Shown: positions 49,379-58,844 of the stretch, in pieces
Layout of the letters: each line of letters begins with the position of its first letter
Numbering within the stretch: the first letter of the stretch is position 1
Origin: Rhodobacter sp. CZR27
GTDB lineage: Bacteria; Pseudomonadota; Alphaproteobacteria; Rhodobacterales; Rhodobacteraceae
Direction: 5' to 3'
DNA length: 64,000 bases
Assembly (NCBI RefSeq): GCF_002407205.1
Contig: NZ_CP023549.1
Coordinates: forward strand, 124,001-188,000
Program-made: the position numbers and the translations under genes
The notes under the pieces: generated by a model
Told to the model about the DNA's origin: nothing
What the model saw: the letters and a program-made list of their open reading frames with translations, nothing else
The model's database searches: none

Positions 49379-50646
49379 GGCATTGTTGCAGAACTTCCGC
49401 CCGGAAGGATTCACGTCACGACTCCATGGCGTTAGACGGGAAGCATGACGAAGCCTGCACGCCCCCGCCATCGCACGACGAACTGGCCACCTACAACCAG
49501 GCGCTCCGGAGGCGCGGGTCGCTGCTGATCTGGCTGGACAGGGAGATGGCCTGGCTCGCGCCACCTGAGGGCAGGCCTGGGCGGCCGCCGCTGTTCTCGG
49601 ATGCGGCGATCCAGTTCTGCCTGTCGATCAAGGGTGAAGGGCGCCCGGAAAACGGTCCTGAGGACCGTTTTCAGCCCTGAACGGGCGGAGCCCTGGTTCC
49701 GGCTGCCGCTGAGGCAGACCGCCGGGATGGTGGCCAGCCTCCTGCGCCTGGCCGGGCTGGATTGGCCGGTTCCGGACTATTCCACCCTCTGCCGGCGGCA
49801 GACGTCCTTGGCTGTCCACATCCCGTACCGCTGCGCCGCCGGCCCGCTGAACCTGCTGGTCGACAGCACCGGGATCAAGTTCCTTGGGTGAGGCAGGACC
49901 GTGGCGCCAGTGATGAGGGGCAATCGGGAACGATCCAGTGGATCGTTCCAGCCCCGAATGCGTAAGCCTGCCGAACGGGAATGGCAGGTCCGCAAGCATG
50001 GGGCGCAGGGCCGGCGCCAATGGCGCAAGGTGCATCTGGCCATGGATGGGACCACGTCCGACATCCGCGCCGTCGAATTCACCCCCAGCCGCGACGGCGA
50101 CAGCCCTGTCCTGCCCGAGCTGCTGGACCAGATCCCCGAGGATGAGGAGATCGGCACCGTGACCGGCGACGGCGCCTATGACACGCGACGCTGCCACACG
50201 GCCATCGTCGAGCGCCGCGCCACAGCCGTCATACCGATCCGCAGGAACGGCCGACCATGGAAGGAAGATGGCCCCGCCGCCCGGGCCGGAAACGAGACCC
50301 TGCGCGCCACCCGTCACTATGGCCGGGCGTTCTGGAAGCGATGGACGGGCTACCACGCCCGCAGCCGGATCGAGGCGAAGATGCCCTCGCCGGTTCGCTC
50401 GAACCGGTGGCGCTCACCGGCTCGGCTCAAGGCCTTAGGTGAACGCATCATGGCGTTCGCCACTGTCTCTCGGACCAATGGCGTTCCAATGGCTCACCCC
50501 CGACCGTCAGACCGCCGAGATCCACATCCGCGTCGCTCTCATGAACCGCTTCAACGCCCTCGACACCGCCGAGATCGTCCGCGTCGCCTGACGTCCCGGG
50601 GGGAAAGGGGAAGTCACGCCTCAAGGCGGCTTTCTGCAACAACGCC
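49379..50646 (+). mobile_element. IS5-family element type B with hairpin inserts, copy 4
   Basis: 1268 bp, one base shorter than the others (GGCCACC for GGTCCACC near 49486), with all four inserts. Near its right end it has GTCGCCTGACG where the other insert-bearing copies have GTCGACTGACG. It is inserted in the type A orfB at the codons for PGRKSRK, so its empty site is known from the copy near 26356. Confidence 0.88.
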
Positions 50647-50964
50647 CCCGGGATGCAGACCTTCATCCCTTTGTCTTTCAACGCTTCTCGCAGCCAGTCC
50701 GCATCGTAGCCCCTGTCTGCCAGCAACCAGTCCGCCTTCGGCAGGCTGCCCGGCAGCGCTGCCGCGCCGGTGTAGTCGCTGACCTGTCCAGCGGACATGA
50801 AGAACCCGATCGGCCGCCCCTTCGCATTGGCGACGGCGTGCAACTTGGTGTTCATGCTCCCCTTGGTGCGCCCGATCTGACGTGCGCGCCCCCCTTTATG
50901 GATGGCCCGCCCCTCCCGCCGCCCTCTGCAGGATGGCGGTGTTGAATGAAGGAAGGAGTGAGCC

Positions 50965-51994
50965 ATGAGCATTGTGATCCTGGGGATCGATCTGGGCAAG
51001 AACAGCTGCAGCGTGGTTGGACTGGATGCCAACGGCAAGGTCGTCGTGAGACGGCGGATGCGCCGTGATGGGGTGATCACCTTCGCCTCACGGTTGACAC
51101 CTTGCATTATGGCGATGGAAGCGTGCTGCGGGGCGCACCACATGGGTCGTGCGCTGGCCGCGCTGGGGCACGAGATCCGGTTGATGTCGCCGGAATATGT
51201 TCGCCCCTACGTCAAGGCACAGAAGAACGATGACCGGGACGCCGAGGCGATTGCGGAAGCGGCCACCCGTCCGACCATGCGCTTTGTCGAACTCAAGAGC
51301 GAGAAGCAGCTTGACGTTCAGACGCTGCACCGGGTGCGCGATCGTCTGGTCGGGGAGCGAACCTCCCTGACCAACCAGATCCGCAGCCTGCTGCTGGAGC
51401 GCGGGCACGTCGTGGCGCAGGGTCACGGGCGGTTGCGGCTCTTGCTGCGCGATCTTCTGGATGATGGCGCCGACGCCCTGAGCCCACGCATGGCGTTCCT
51501 GCTTGGAGACATGCGCGCGCGTCGGGAAGAACTGGGACCGTCGCATCGCCGCCTTCGACGCCGAGTTTGTAGCCATGGTCCGAAGTGATGACAGGGCACG
51601 ACGGCTGACGAGCATTCCGGGCATTGGAGTGCTCAATGCGACCGCGCTGGCGGCCGCGGTTGGCAACGCTGCCACCTTCGGCAAGGGCCGAGATCTAGCG
51701 GCCTGGCTGGGTCTCGTGCCTCGTCAGGCCACGACCGGCGGCAGGCCAAGGCTCCTCGGGATCACGAAGCGGGGCAGTCGCTATCTCCGCAAGATGCTGA
51801 TCCAGGGCGCGCGTTCCGCCATGCCGACACTGGCGAGGACAAACACCGCCGTGGGTGTCTGGTTGCGCGGGCTGCTGTCACGTTCTCATCCCAATGTCGC
51901 CGTCGTCGCGCTTGCGGCCAAGATGGCCCGAACTGTCTGGGCGCTCCTGCGCCACGAACGGATCTACGACCCTGTGCCGTTGGCGGCGGGCTGA
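50965..51994 (+). pseudogene. IS1111-type transposase, same frameshift (copy 2)
   Basis: Identical organisation to the copy at 29319: N-terminal DEDD domain from 50965 (MSIVILGIDLGKNSCSVVGL), the extra G in CTGGGACC near 51536, then the C-terminal domain in another frame to 51994. Sharing the same lesion means that the two IS1111 copies spread together, as part of the type A composite, rather than by their own transposase after the mutation. Confidence 0.85.
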
Positions 51995-52226
51995 CGAAAC
52001 ACGCGTCCGAGTCCTCGGACGGACACGACAAGCTGCGAGTGGTGAGAGGAAGATGGCCTGACAGTTGAACGGCGTCTCGAAAGCCTCCGGTCAAAAATGG
52101 TCTCCGAGACCGGCCCCTTTATGAGGATCGGGACGCGCGGATCTCCATCTTGGCAGCGGCTCTGGCGCCGACATGCCGTACGTTTGTGCAGACTGATCAC
52201 GCTGTCACCCAATCGGCGCTTGCACC
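51995..52226 (+). ncRNA. Candidate bridge/seekRNA region of the IS1111-type element, copy 2
   Basis: Same non-coding 3' region as in copy 1. CCCCTTTATG occurs at 52114-52123 and at the left junction (50891-50900); TTGGCAGCGGC occurs at 52150-52160 and at the right junction (52242-52252). Confidence 0.6.
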
Positions 52227-52635
52227 GGGGCGGGCCATACGTTGGCAGCGGCAGGCTGGAGGCCGTGCGATGCGCCTTCAGGCAGGTCGCGTCGATCATG
52301 ATCGTCCTTGTGCTCGGCTCTCTCGGCCGCCAGGCCCATCATGATCCGGGCGAAGACTCCGTTCTCGCTCCAACGCTTCCAGCGATTGTAGAGGGTCTTC
52401 GCCGGCCCATACTCCCTGGGCGCGTCGCACCACCGCAAGCCATTGCGATTGATGAAGATCATGCCGCTCAACACACGCCGGTCGTCGACACGGGGCTTGC
52501 CATGGCTCCTGGGAAGGAACGGCTTCAGGCGCTCCATTTGCGCCTCGGACAGCCAGTAGAGGTTGCTCATCGGTCAGGTCTCCTTGCGAGGCCTGAATCA
52601 CGCGATCCGCCCAAAGCAAATGGGTCTGGAGCCTA

Positions 52636-52958
52636 GCAAGACCGCCTACCTTTCCGACTTCATTATCAGGAACGATGGACAGAACGATGTGCGCCTGAGA
52701 GGCGTTGTCGATAGGTTCTTGAAATTGATTTTCACCATCTCGGTCCACACGCCGATCACTGATGAAGCGGGTATGTATGCCGCGGTGTCAGCTGCGAGCA
52801 AATCCGCGTGCTTATCACGGAAGGTAGGCGCAGCCATATACTCTGCGACCGGGGAGCTATTGAGTGTCGGCTGGAACGACGTCCCTAGAGCGCGGGACGG
52901 ACTATATTCGGCGAACAATGGCGACGGGCGTCCCCCTGGATTTCGGTCTGTAGCATGA
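52636..52958 (+). pseudogene. Fragment of an anti-phage dCTP deaminase-like gene
   Basis: About 105 codons remain, reading KTAYLSDFIIRNDGQNDVRL, VVDRFLKLIFTISVHTPITD and EAGMYAAVSAASKSACLSRK, then VGAAIYSATGELLSVGWNDV. The DVRLRGVVDRFLKLIF linker, then TPxxDExxMYxAxxAxxxSxxLSRxVGA and the GxNDVP motif match anti-phage dCTP deaminases (a P-loop domain followed by a cytidine-deaminase domain). The N-terminal P-loop part is cut by the type A IS. The C-terminal zinc motifs (HxE and PCxxC) are also missing, so the fragment is inactive. Codon usage is less GC-rich than in the neighbours. Confidence 0.6.
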
Positions 52959-53097
52959 CGAGACTCTGGCCGACCTAATCCTTGCTGGTTCAGCATTTGC
53001 ACATCTGCCCCATGAACGTTGACGGGGCACCTCGAAAAATTGCGACTGACCCTGCCGGGTGGCATACCGGTCGCGCGATTTCTGGTGGGGGAGGGGC

Positions 53098-53470
53098 ATG
53101 GCGCAGATGGGGTTCTTCGATCGTCGGATCGGTATGCAAGCCTCGATGCGAAACGGGATCCGCTGCTCGAGATCGACGCGCTCATGCCGTGGGAGGAGTT
53201 CCGGCCCCTGCTGACGTCGGTCTGGCGCAAGCCGCCGGGGGACCGGAAGTCCCGGGCCGGCCGCAAGGCCTGGGACGTCGTGACCATGTTCAAGACGCTG
53301 GTGCTGAGCGCGCTCTACAACCTCTCGGACGACCAGATCGAGTTCCAGATCCGCGACCGGCTGTCCTTCATGCGCTTTCTCGGATTGCGGCTCGAGGACC
53401 GGGTTCCGGATGCGAAGACGGTCTGGCTCTACCGCGAGGGGTTGGGGAAGGCGGGCAAGGTCGAAGAGGT
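53098..53470 (+). pseudogene. N-terminal half of type C IS5 transposase
   Basis: Starts near ATG 53098 (MAQMGFFD) but loses one base near 53125. In the next frame it reads SSDRYASLDAKRDPLLEIDA, RKSRAGRKAWDVVTMFKTLV and LSFMRFLGLRLEDRVPDAKT, ending GLGKAGKVEEV at the IS21 insertion. The DDE motif begins in this half (the VPDAKTVWLYRE segment). Confidence 0.82.
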
Positions 53471-53560
53471 TGTAGCGCGTCAACCAGCATGTCCGTGACC
53501 GTCAACCACCTTGGCCGGTTTTGAGGCCGCCGGGCCGGCGTATCTGGAATTGTTTTTCGC

Positions 53561-54376
53561 TCAGCTTTCTCCATTGCTTTGGTTGTCGGTGAGGGTTGTC
53601 GCTGGCGGTCTGCTTAGGGTCTCCTTAGTGGAGGCGGCTGCGCGCTGGCGGAAGCTTTCGGCGTTCATCTCCAGGATGGCCCCGTGGTGGACGAGGCGGT
53701 CGATGGCGGCGACCGTCATGGCTTTATCTGGGAAGATCTGGTCCCAGCCGCTGAAGGGCTGGTTGGCGGCGATGGCGATGCTGCGGTATTCGTAGCGCCG
53801 GGCGATCAGCTCGAAGAGGGCACCTGTCTCGGCTTGATCCTTGTGAGCGTAGGTGATGTGGTCGAGAATGATCAGGTCGAACTTGTCGAGCTTGGCCAGC
53901 GCGGCTTCGAGGACCAGATCGCGGCGGGCGGCTTGAAGTCGCTGCACCAGATCGCTGGTGCGGGTGTAGAAGACGCGGTGTCCCGTCTCGATCAGGGCAT
54001 GGCCGATCGCGCAGAGGACGTGCGTCTTGCCCGTGCCGGAATTGCCGATGGCGATCAGGTTGCCGCCGCCCTCCAGCCAGTCGCCGGCCGCGAGAGCCTC
54101 GACCCGGGCGCGCGGCAGGGTCGGCAGCGCCTTGAAGTCAAAGGTCGCCAGCGTCTTGCCGGCTGGAAGCTGTGCCTCGTTCAGGTGACGCCGGATGCGG
54201 CGCATGTCGCGCTCGGCCAGCTCGTATTCCGCGAGGACGGCCAGAAAGCGGGCCGCCGGCCAGCCTTCGGTATCGGCGCGGGTGGCGGTCTCGGCCCAGA
54301 GTTTGTGGAAGCTCGGCAGGCGCAGCGTGGTCAGCATGCCTGGCAGCGTGTGGATGTCGATCTCGCGGGAGGTCAT
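53561..54376 (-). CDS. istB: IS21 helper ATPase IstB (copy 2)
   Basis: A 271-aa AAA+ ATPase with Walker A AIGNSGTGKTHVLCAIGHAL and the Walker B strand FDLIILDHITYAHKDQ, in which the usual second aspartate (LDD) is histidine (LDH). The rest matches IstB (MTVAAIDRLVHHGAILEMNA). The D-to-H change in Walker B could weaken ATP hydrolysis. The start overlaps the istA end as normal. Confidence 0.88.
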   Translation of the reverse strand: MTSREIDIHTLPGMLTTLRLPSFHKLWAETATRADTEGWPAARFLAVLAEYELAERDMRRIRRHLNEAQLPAGKTLATFDFKALPTLPRARVEALAAGDWLEGGGNLIAIGNSGTGKTHVLCAIGHALIETGHRVFYTRTSDLVQRLQAARRDLVLEAALAKLDKFDLIILDHITYAHKDQAETGALFELIARRYEYRSIAIAANQPFSGWDQIFPDKAMTVAAIDRLVHHGAILEMNAESFRQRAAASTKETLSRPPATTLTDNQSNGES

Positions 54377-55883
54377 GCGCAGGCTCCCAGAAGGGCATCG
54401 AAGCTGTCGAGCGAGGGATGGGCGACGGCAACATCCCTCGGCAGCGCCGTTTGCTTCGGACTCAGGCGGAGCCTCAGCGGGTCAGGATCCGGCACCCGGC
54501 CGGCGGCAAGATCGTCTGCCAGGAGATGCGCCAGCTCCGCCTCGCAGGTCTGGTCGTGGGCGATGAACAGCAGGTCGACCATCCGGCGGCAGGCGTCGCG
54601 ACGGGGCAGATCGCGCTGCAGCACCTTCCAGGCTGCGGCGTATTCGGTCCGCGGGAACAGGCTGTCGCGGTAGATCGAGTTCCACAGGGCTTGCGGTTTG
54701 CGCCGCAGGGCATGGATGACGTGGTGGTAGTTGATGACATGCACGCGATGGCCGTCGCCGCGGCCACGCGCCCTTGTGTGGCTGACGACCAGGGAGCTGC
54801 CGAGAAAGGCCTCGAGGCGATCGTCGTAGAGGTGGACCCGCAAACGCTGTCCGATCAGCTGCGACGGCGCGCTGTAGAAGATGCTCTTGACCAGGAAGCC
54901 GCTGGTGCGGGTGACCGGAACCACGGTCTCGGTGAAGTCAGTGGTGCGCCGGGGCGGCAGGGGCTTCAGATGCGCCTGTTCCGCCTGAATGGCGGCCGCC
55001 CGCTGCCGGTTGCGCCGTGCCACCGACATGTCGATGAAGCGCCGGTAGTCCTCGATGCAGGCGAAGTCGCGGCTGCCGCGCAGGATCAGCGCCTGTTCGA
55101 TGGCCTTCTTCAGATGCCGGTTCTGAGATTCCACCGAGCCGTTCTCGTGAGCCTCGCCGCGGTTGTTGCGGCTGGCGTCCATGCCGTAATGGCCGACGAA
55201 GGCATCGTAGCGCTTGGTGATGTCCTCGCGCTGGTCGGCGGTCAGGTTGCGGAAAGCGGCCGAGAGGCTGTCGGTGCGGTGCTCCTTCGGCGCCCCGCCG
55301 AGCGACCAGAGTGCCCGGCTCGCAGGTTCTCGGCCAGAGCGGTGAAGCTCTCCCCGCCGAGAACCACGGCGACATGCTCCCAGCGGCTGTAGACCATGAC
55401 GAAGTGGTAGAGCAGATGGGGGAACGGCTGGCCCGCGATCGTCACCTCCAGTTCCTCGGCATGTGTGAAGTCGGACTGGGCCATGCGGCCAGGTTCCGGC
55501 GTCTGGCGGAAGATGATGTCGCGCTCGGGTCCGTTCAGCGCCCGCCACTGTCGCACCCGCCGCTCCAGGATGCGCCGGATCCTATCATCGGGGAAGGCCA
55601 GCGGGTGCAGGCCCTGGAGGTGGCGCAGCAGGGTGATAGCCTGCAAGGCGCTGTCCCTCTCCAGCAAGGGAAGGATGTCGCCCTCCCAATAACCTTCGAG
55701 AGGATCGGTCACCGTGCGGCCGTGAACGATCTTGCGGTTCGAGGGCAGCGTCGGATCGGCCTTGAACCGTCGCGCTGTGCGCTCGCTGAACCCGGCGCGG
55801 GCGGCCGACGTGCGCTGACTGTGCTTCTGGAGGTCGGACATGTATAATCTCAATTGCTGGTCGGTGATGGGTTTGTAGGCCAA
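54373..55883 (-). pseudogene. istA: IS21 transposase IstA (copy 2), frameshifted
   Basis: Two frames together cover IstA. The N-terminal part (AYKPITDQQLRLYMSDLQKH, RQTPEPGRMAQSDFTHAEEL) runs to about 55316, and the C-terminal part (LGGAPKEHRTDSLSAAFRNL, NNRGEAHENGSVESQNRHLK) continues to the stop at 54373. One extra base near 55316 (CTGCGAGCCGGGCACTC) separates them. The start is a TTG at 55883 by alignment with the other copy; an ATG in frame at 55925 is possible. Probably inactive. Confidence 0.85.
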
Positions 55884-56045
55884 CCCGGATCCTCCGTTTG
55901 ACGGCAGAGGAACCCGGCTTACCAACCCGCAGCGACCAGCACCTTCCCCGAAATCACTCAGGCCGGTGGGGCTGCCCTCCAGACCGGCATGCCCGTCTTC
56001 CGTTCAGCCCCACCGGCCAAGGTGGCTGTCGCTCAACAAAGAGGT

Positions 56046-56715
56046 GTTTGCCCTGTTCGACGGCCACCTGGTTCGGCAGGGCCATATGGCGCGGGGCGGG
56101 CAAATCCTTGATGCGTCCATCGTGCCGGTGCCGCGCAACCATAACCGCCGGGAGGAGAACGAGGCGATCAAGGCTGGCGAGCTTCCGGACGGCTGGAAGG
56201 ACAAGCTGGCGAAGATGGCGCAGAAGGACGTGGACGCCCGCTGGACGCAGAAAAACGGCAAGAGCCACTTCGGCTACAAGAACCACGTCAAAGCCGACCG
56301 CAAGCACAAGTTCGTCCGCCGCTGGCACGTGACCGACGCCGCCGTGCATGACAGTCAGGCCGTGGATGCGCTTCTGACAAGGGCCAACACGGCGAAGGAC
56401 GTCTGGGCCGATGCCGCCTACCGCTCGGCCGAGATCGAGGGAAAGTTGCAGACTGCCGGCCTGCGGAGCCGGATCCACCGCAAAGGCCATCGCAACCGCC
56501 CGCTGAACGAGCGCGGCAAGCAGGGCAACCGGACGAAATCCAGCATCCGCGTCCGGGTCGAGCACATCTTCGGCGCGCAGGCCAACGACATGGGCGGCGT
56601 ACTGGTGCGCACCATCGGGCTGGCGTGGGCGAAGGTGAAGATCGGCTTGAAGAACCTCGCCTACAACATGCGACGCCTCGGCCAGCTGCGGCGGTTGCAC
56701 CCAAACCCGGTGTGA
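56046..56715 (+). pseudogene. C-terminal half of type C IS5 transposase
   Basis: Continues the interrupted transposase: FALFDGHLVRQGHMARGGQI, LDASIVPVPRNHNRREENEA, SHFGYKNHVKADRKHKFVRR, DVWADAAYRSAEIEGKLQTA, and the glutamate region RVRVEHIFGAQANDMGGVLV. The half is intact in itself to the stop at 56715. Joined to the N-terminal half it would give a complete protein apart from the frameshift near 53125. Confidence 0.85.
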
Positions 56716-57342
56716 CCATGGCTCCACGGGGCGCCTGGCTCCGTGGTCGGCTGCCGACCGGACCGCCCTGGCGGCACTCTCAACACCAAGCATTTTCGCG
56801 GACTGCCTCGACGGTCGCCTGAACTCCGCCGTCGTCTACCCGTTCCGCGCCGCGGGACCCTATTGATAGCGGTGCCCGACGGTTGCGCGTGAGCGCGAAC
56901 AGCGGCTTCGCCAACGCGGCAGAGGCACGGCCTGAAGCTGCGAGACTCCTTTGCAGAGCGGGAGGTGCCGCTGCACCTCCCGCTCTGCTCCCCGCCCGAT
57001 CCGACCATCCGCCGGTGCCGCGGCATCTTGCGTGGATAGGGGTCTGCATGACATCAGAAATCATGCCGATGCGGCAACGATCCTCAGCTGACCGGATGCT
57101 CCGAATGACTGGCCGGATGTTGTCGGATGCGTCGACCGGATCCGTCGGAATACGCATCCCCGGCACCGTCATCAGTCCCGGATGGTCTCATCCGCGCGCG
57201 CCACCTGCCGAGTCGGGACCTCAAGCCCCTCCAGTTGCCGTGGGACCAAAAAACGGCTGCGAACGAAGTCAAGGGAGCCTGACCGCAGCTATCTGCGGAA
57301 GCTCGCGCTGCTAACCAGCACTGCATCGGACGGTGAGGCCCG
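56716..57342. other. 627-bp interval with IS end and a strong hairpin but no confident gene
   Basis: The first 95 bp are the right end of the type C IS. The remainder has only short frames without recognisable domains. The one notable structure is the 16-bp inverted repeat at 56953-56988. Confidence 0.4.
56953..56988. repeat. Perfect 16-bp inverted repeat (strong hairpin)
   Basis: Arms GCAGAGCGGGAGGTGC (56953-56968) and GCACCTCCCGCTCTGC (56973-56988) enclose CGCT. It is the longest perfect hairpin I found in the window. There is no adjacent T tract in either direction and no gene ending at it; the nearest minus-strand gene end is 57343. Confidence 0.7.
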
Positions 57343-57807
57343 TCAGGGTCGAAGGCCCCGCAGCGCCTCGTCGACGGCCGAAACGAGCTGCAGTGTCGAA
57401 AAGGGCTTCGGCACCCAGCCTAGCGGACGAGCCGCCTGAGCGCGCTCGCGGGTTCCGGGGTCGTGATTGGCGGACATGAAGAGGGACCGTAGGCCGAAAC
57501 GACGGCTGATCTCGACGGCCGCATGGATGCCGTCGCGGTTGCCTCGGATCCGGATGTCCATCAGGACCAGATCGGGTCTGTGAACCTCGGCCATATGGAC
57601 CGCCTCGTCTGCGCTGGCGGCGATGCCGACGACTTCCAACCCCTCGTCTTCGAGCGCGGCCTCGATCTCGCAAGCGACCAGCCACTCGTCCTCGACCACG
57701 AGGATGCGGGCGGGCGGCTTCCGGCCAGCGGCCACGTCTTCCGCCGTCGTCGCCGCTTTGCTGGCGTCTTCCGGAGCCGAAGGCGGGGCGAAGCTGTAGA
57801 GGGTCAT
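57343..57807 (-). CDS. Single-domain response regulator
   Basis: A 154-aa receiver protein. After about 30 flexible residues, the CheY-like fold has the acidic pair in ILVVEDEWLVACEIEAALED, the phospho-acceptor aspartate in LVLMDIRIRGNRDGIHAA near residue 83, and the conserved lysine in GWVPKPFSTLQLVSAVDEAL. There is no output domain, so it works as a phosphorelay or diffusible partner. The start overlaps the stop of the histidine kinase gene, its obvious cognate. Confidence 0.9.
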   Translation of the reverse strand: MTLYSFAPPSAPEDASKAATTAEDVAAGRKPPARILVVEDEWLVACEIEAALEDEGLEVVGIAASADEAVHMAEVHRPDLVLMDIRIRGNRDGIHAAVEISRRFGLRSLFMSANHDPGTRERAQAARPLGWVPKPFSTLQLVSAVDEALRGLRP

Positions 57808-58844
57808 GGACGAGCCTCGTTGCCGCTATCGGTAAATCGCACGATCATGCGCGCCCCATTTTGGTTCTCAACTCGCAGCTCGGCGCCAAGCTGGCGACAT
57901 AGGCCCCTCACGAGTCCCAGCCCCGAGGAGCGGCGCCCCGACCCGGCGCCGGGGGCGATACCGGGGCCGTCATCCTGCACGATCAGCGTGAACTCGTCGC
58001 CCTTTATATCCAGCACGATGCGAACCTCCCCTGCCCGACCGCGAAGCCCGTGCTTGACCGCGTTCGTCACCAGTTCGTTCAGGATCAGCGCCAGCGGGAA
58101 GGTGGCGTCACTGGTCAGCCGGCCCTCCGTCGCCGAAACCTCGAGGCGCACCTCCGGGCCGAGGGTGTCCGACAGGGTGCGTGCCAGAGCCTCCAGGAAG
58201 GCGGCGGACGAGACCATGGAAACTTGCTGCGTCTCGTACATCAGCGCCTGAGCCGCACCGACCGCAAGGAGGCGCTGGTTAGCCGCCTGAAGCACTTCCT
58301 TCACCTCCTCGGATCCGGTCTCGCGGATGGCGGCCGAAAAGAGCCCGACCATGAGCTGGATGTTGTTCTTCACCCGATGGTTGAGTTCGCGCAGCATGAT
58401 CGTGTTGCGGTGCAGCGCCTCTTCCAGAAGCGACTGGCGCTGGCGGCGCGCATGCGCCTCCGCATTCAGCTGAGCCACCTCCTTCTTCAGCAGCGAGAAG
58501 CGGTCGGTCTCGGGGACCGTGCATCGTACCGCTATCAGAACCTGCCCGCCGGCCTCCCGCAGCCGCGCCCCCTGCACCCGCAGGCGCCGGGGCCTCCCCT
58601 CGGGCTGGCGGAACAGCAGCTGGCCTGCCACCGGGCTCGATGTTCCCGAGCAGCACCTCAGCCATGCCCGAAGCTCGTCGGACGGCGTCTCAAGAGAGGA
58701 GCCCAGATCCTCGCCGGTCCGGTCGCCGCCGACGAGGCGCAGGGCGGCAGCATTGGCGCGCATGATCCGGCCCTGCGGTGTCAGAAGGAAGACCGGCTCC
58801 TGGAGGAAATCCAGAAGCGACTGCTCGATCCCTGCCGGCATCAC
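57804..58844 (-). CDS. PAS-containing sensor histidine kinase (HisKA_2 type)
   Basis: A cytoplasmic kinase of 346 aa. An N-terminal PAS domain ([20 protein letters not shown]) and a coiled-coil linker precede the HisKA_2 phosphorylation site [20 protein letters not shown], with the histidine near residue 156. The ATPase has the N box [15 protein letters not shown] and the G1 box [10 protein letters not shown]. Such kinases are common in photoreceptor and general-stress pathways of alphaproteobacteria. It overlaps its neighbours on both sides (ATGA), forming a three-gene operon with the MetOD1 protein and the response regulator. Confidence 0.9.
   Translation of the reverse strand: MMPAGIEQSLLDFLQEPVFLLTPQGRIMRANAAALRLVGGDRTGEDLGSSLETPSDELRAWLRCCSGTSSPVAGQLLFRQPEGRPRRLRVQGARLREAGGQVLIAVRCTVPETDRFSLLKKEVAQLNAEAHARRQRQSLLEEALHRNTIMLRELNHRVKNNIQLMVGLFSAAIRETGSEEVKEVLQAANQRLLAVGAAQALMYETQQVSMVSSAAFLEALARTLSDTLGPEVRLEVSATEGRLTSDATFPLALILNELVTNAVKHGLRGRAGEVRIVLDIKGDEFTLIVQDDGPGIAPGAGSGRRSSGLGLVRGLCRQLGAELRVENQNGARMIVRFTDSGNEARP

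Larger units (their letters stand above)
50895..52241 (+). mobile_element. IS110-family (IS1111-type) element, copy 2 (uninterrupted)
   Basis: About 1347 bp between subterminal repeats ATGGCCCGCCCC (50902-50913) and GGGGCGGGCCAT (52227-52238). It lacks the IS21 seen in copy 1 and so gives the empty site (GGATGGCGGTGTTGAATG). The sequence is otherwise practically the same as copy 1. Confidence 0.82.
49169..52633 (-). mobile_element. Type A IS5-family element interrupted by IS1111 and type B elements (second composite)
   Basis: The same type A::IS1111 arrangement as 26167-30986, flanked by TA (49167-49168 and 52634-52635). The IS21 is absent here; instead a type B element (49379-50646) splits the orfB half. 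The orfB fragments lie at 49189-49378 and 50647-50890. The orfA half (52250-52570, start MSNLYWLSEAQ at 52570) carries an extra C near 52306 that breaks its frame. Confidence 0.85.
53471..56038 (-). mobile_element. IS21-family element, copy 2
   Basis: A 2568-bp minus-strand element with ends TGTAGCGCGTCAACC and (reverse strand) TGTTGAGCGACAGCC. A perfect 7-bp target duplication AAGAGGT (53464-53470 and 56039-56045) interrupts the type C transposase codons for KVEEVFALFDGH. It is related to but clearly diverged from the copy at 26660. Confidence 0.92.
53024..56809 (+). mobile_element. IS5-family element type C, split by IS21
   Basis: Approximate limits from imperfect ends GGGGCACCTCGAAAAATTGC and (reverse strand) GAGGCAGTCCGCGAAAATGC, with GAC on both sides as a possible 3-bp duplication. 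Its transposase halves lie at 53098-53470 and 56046-56715, separated by the IS21 at 53471-56038. Confidence 0.6.
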
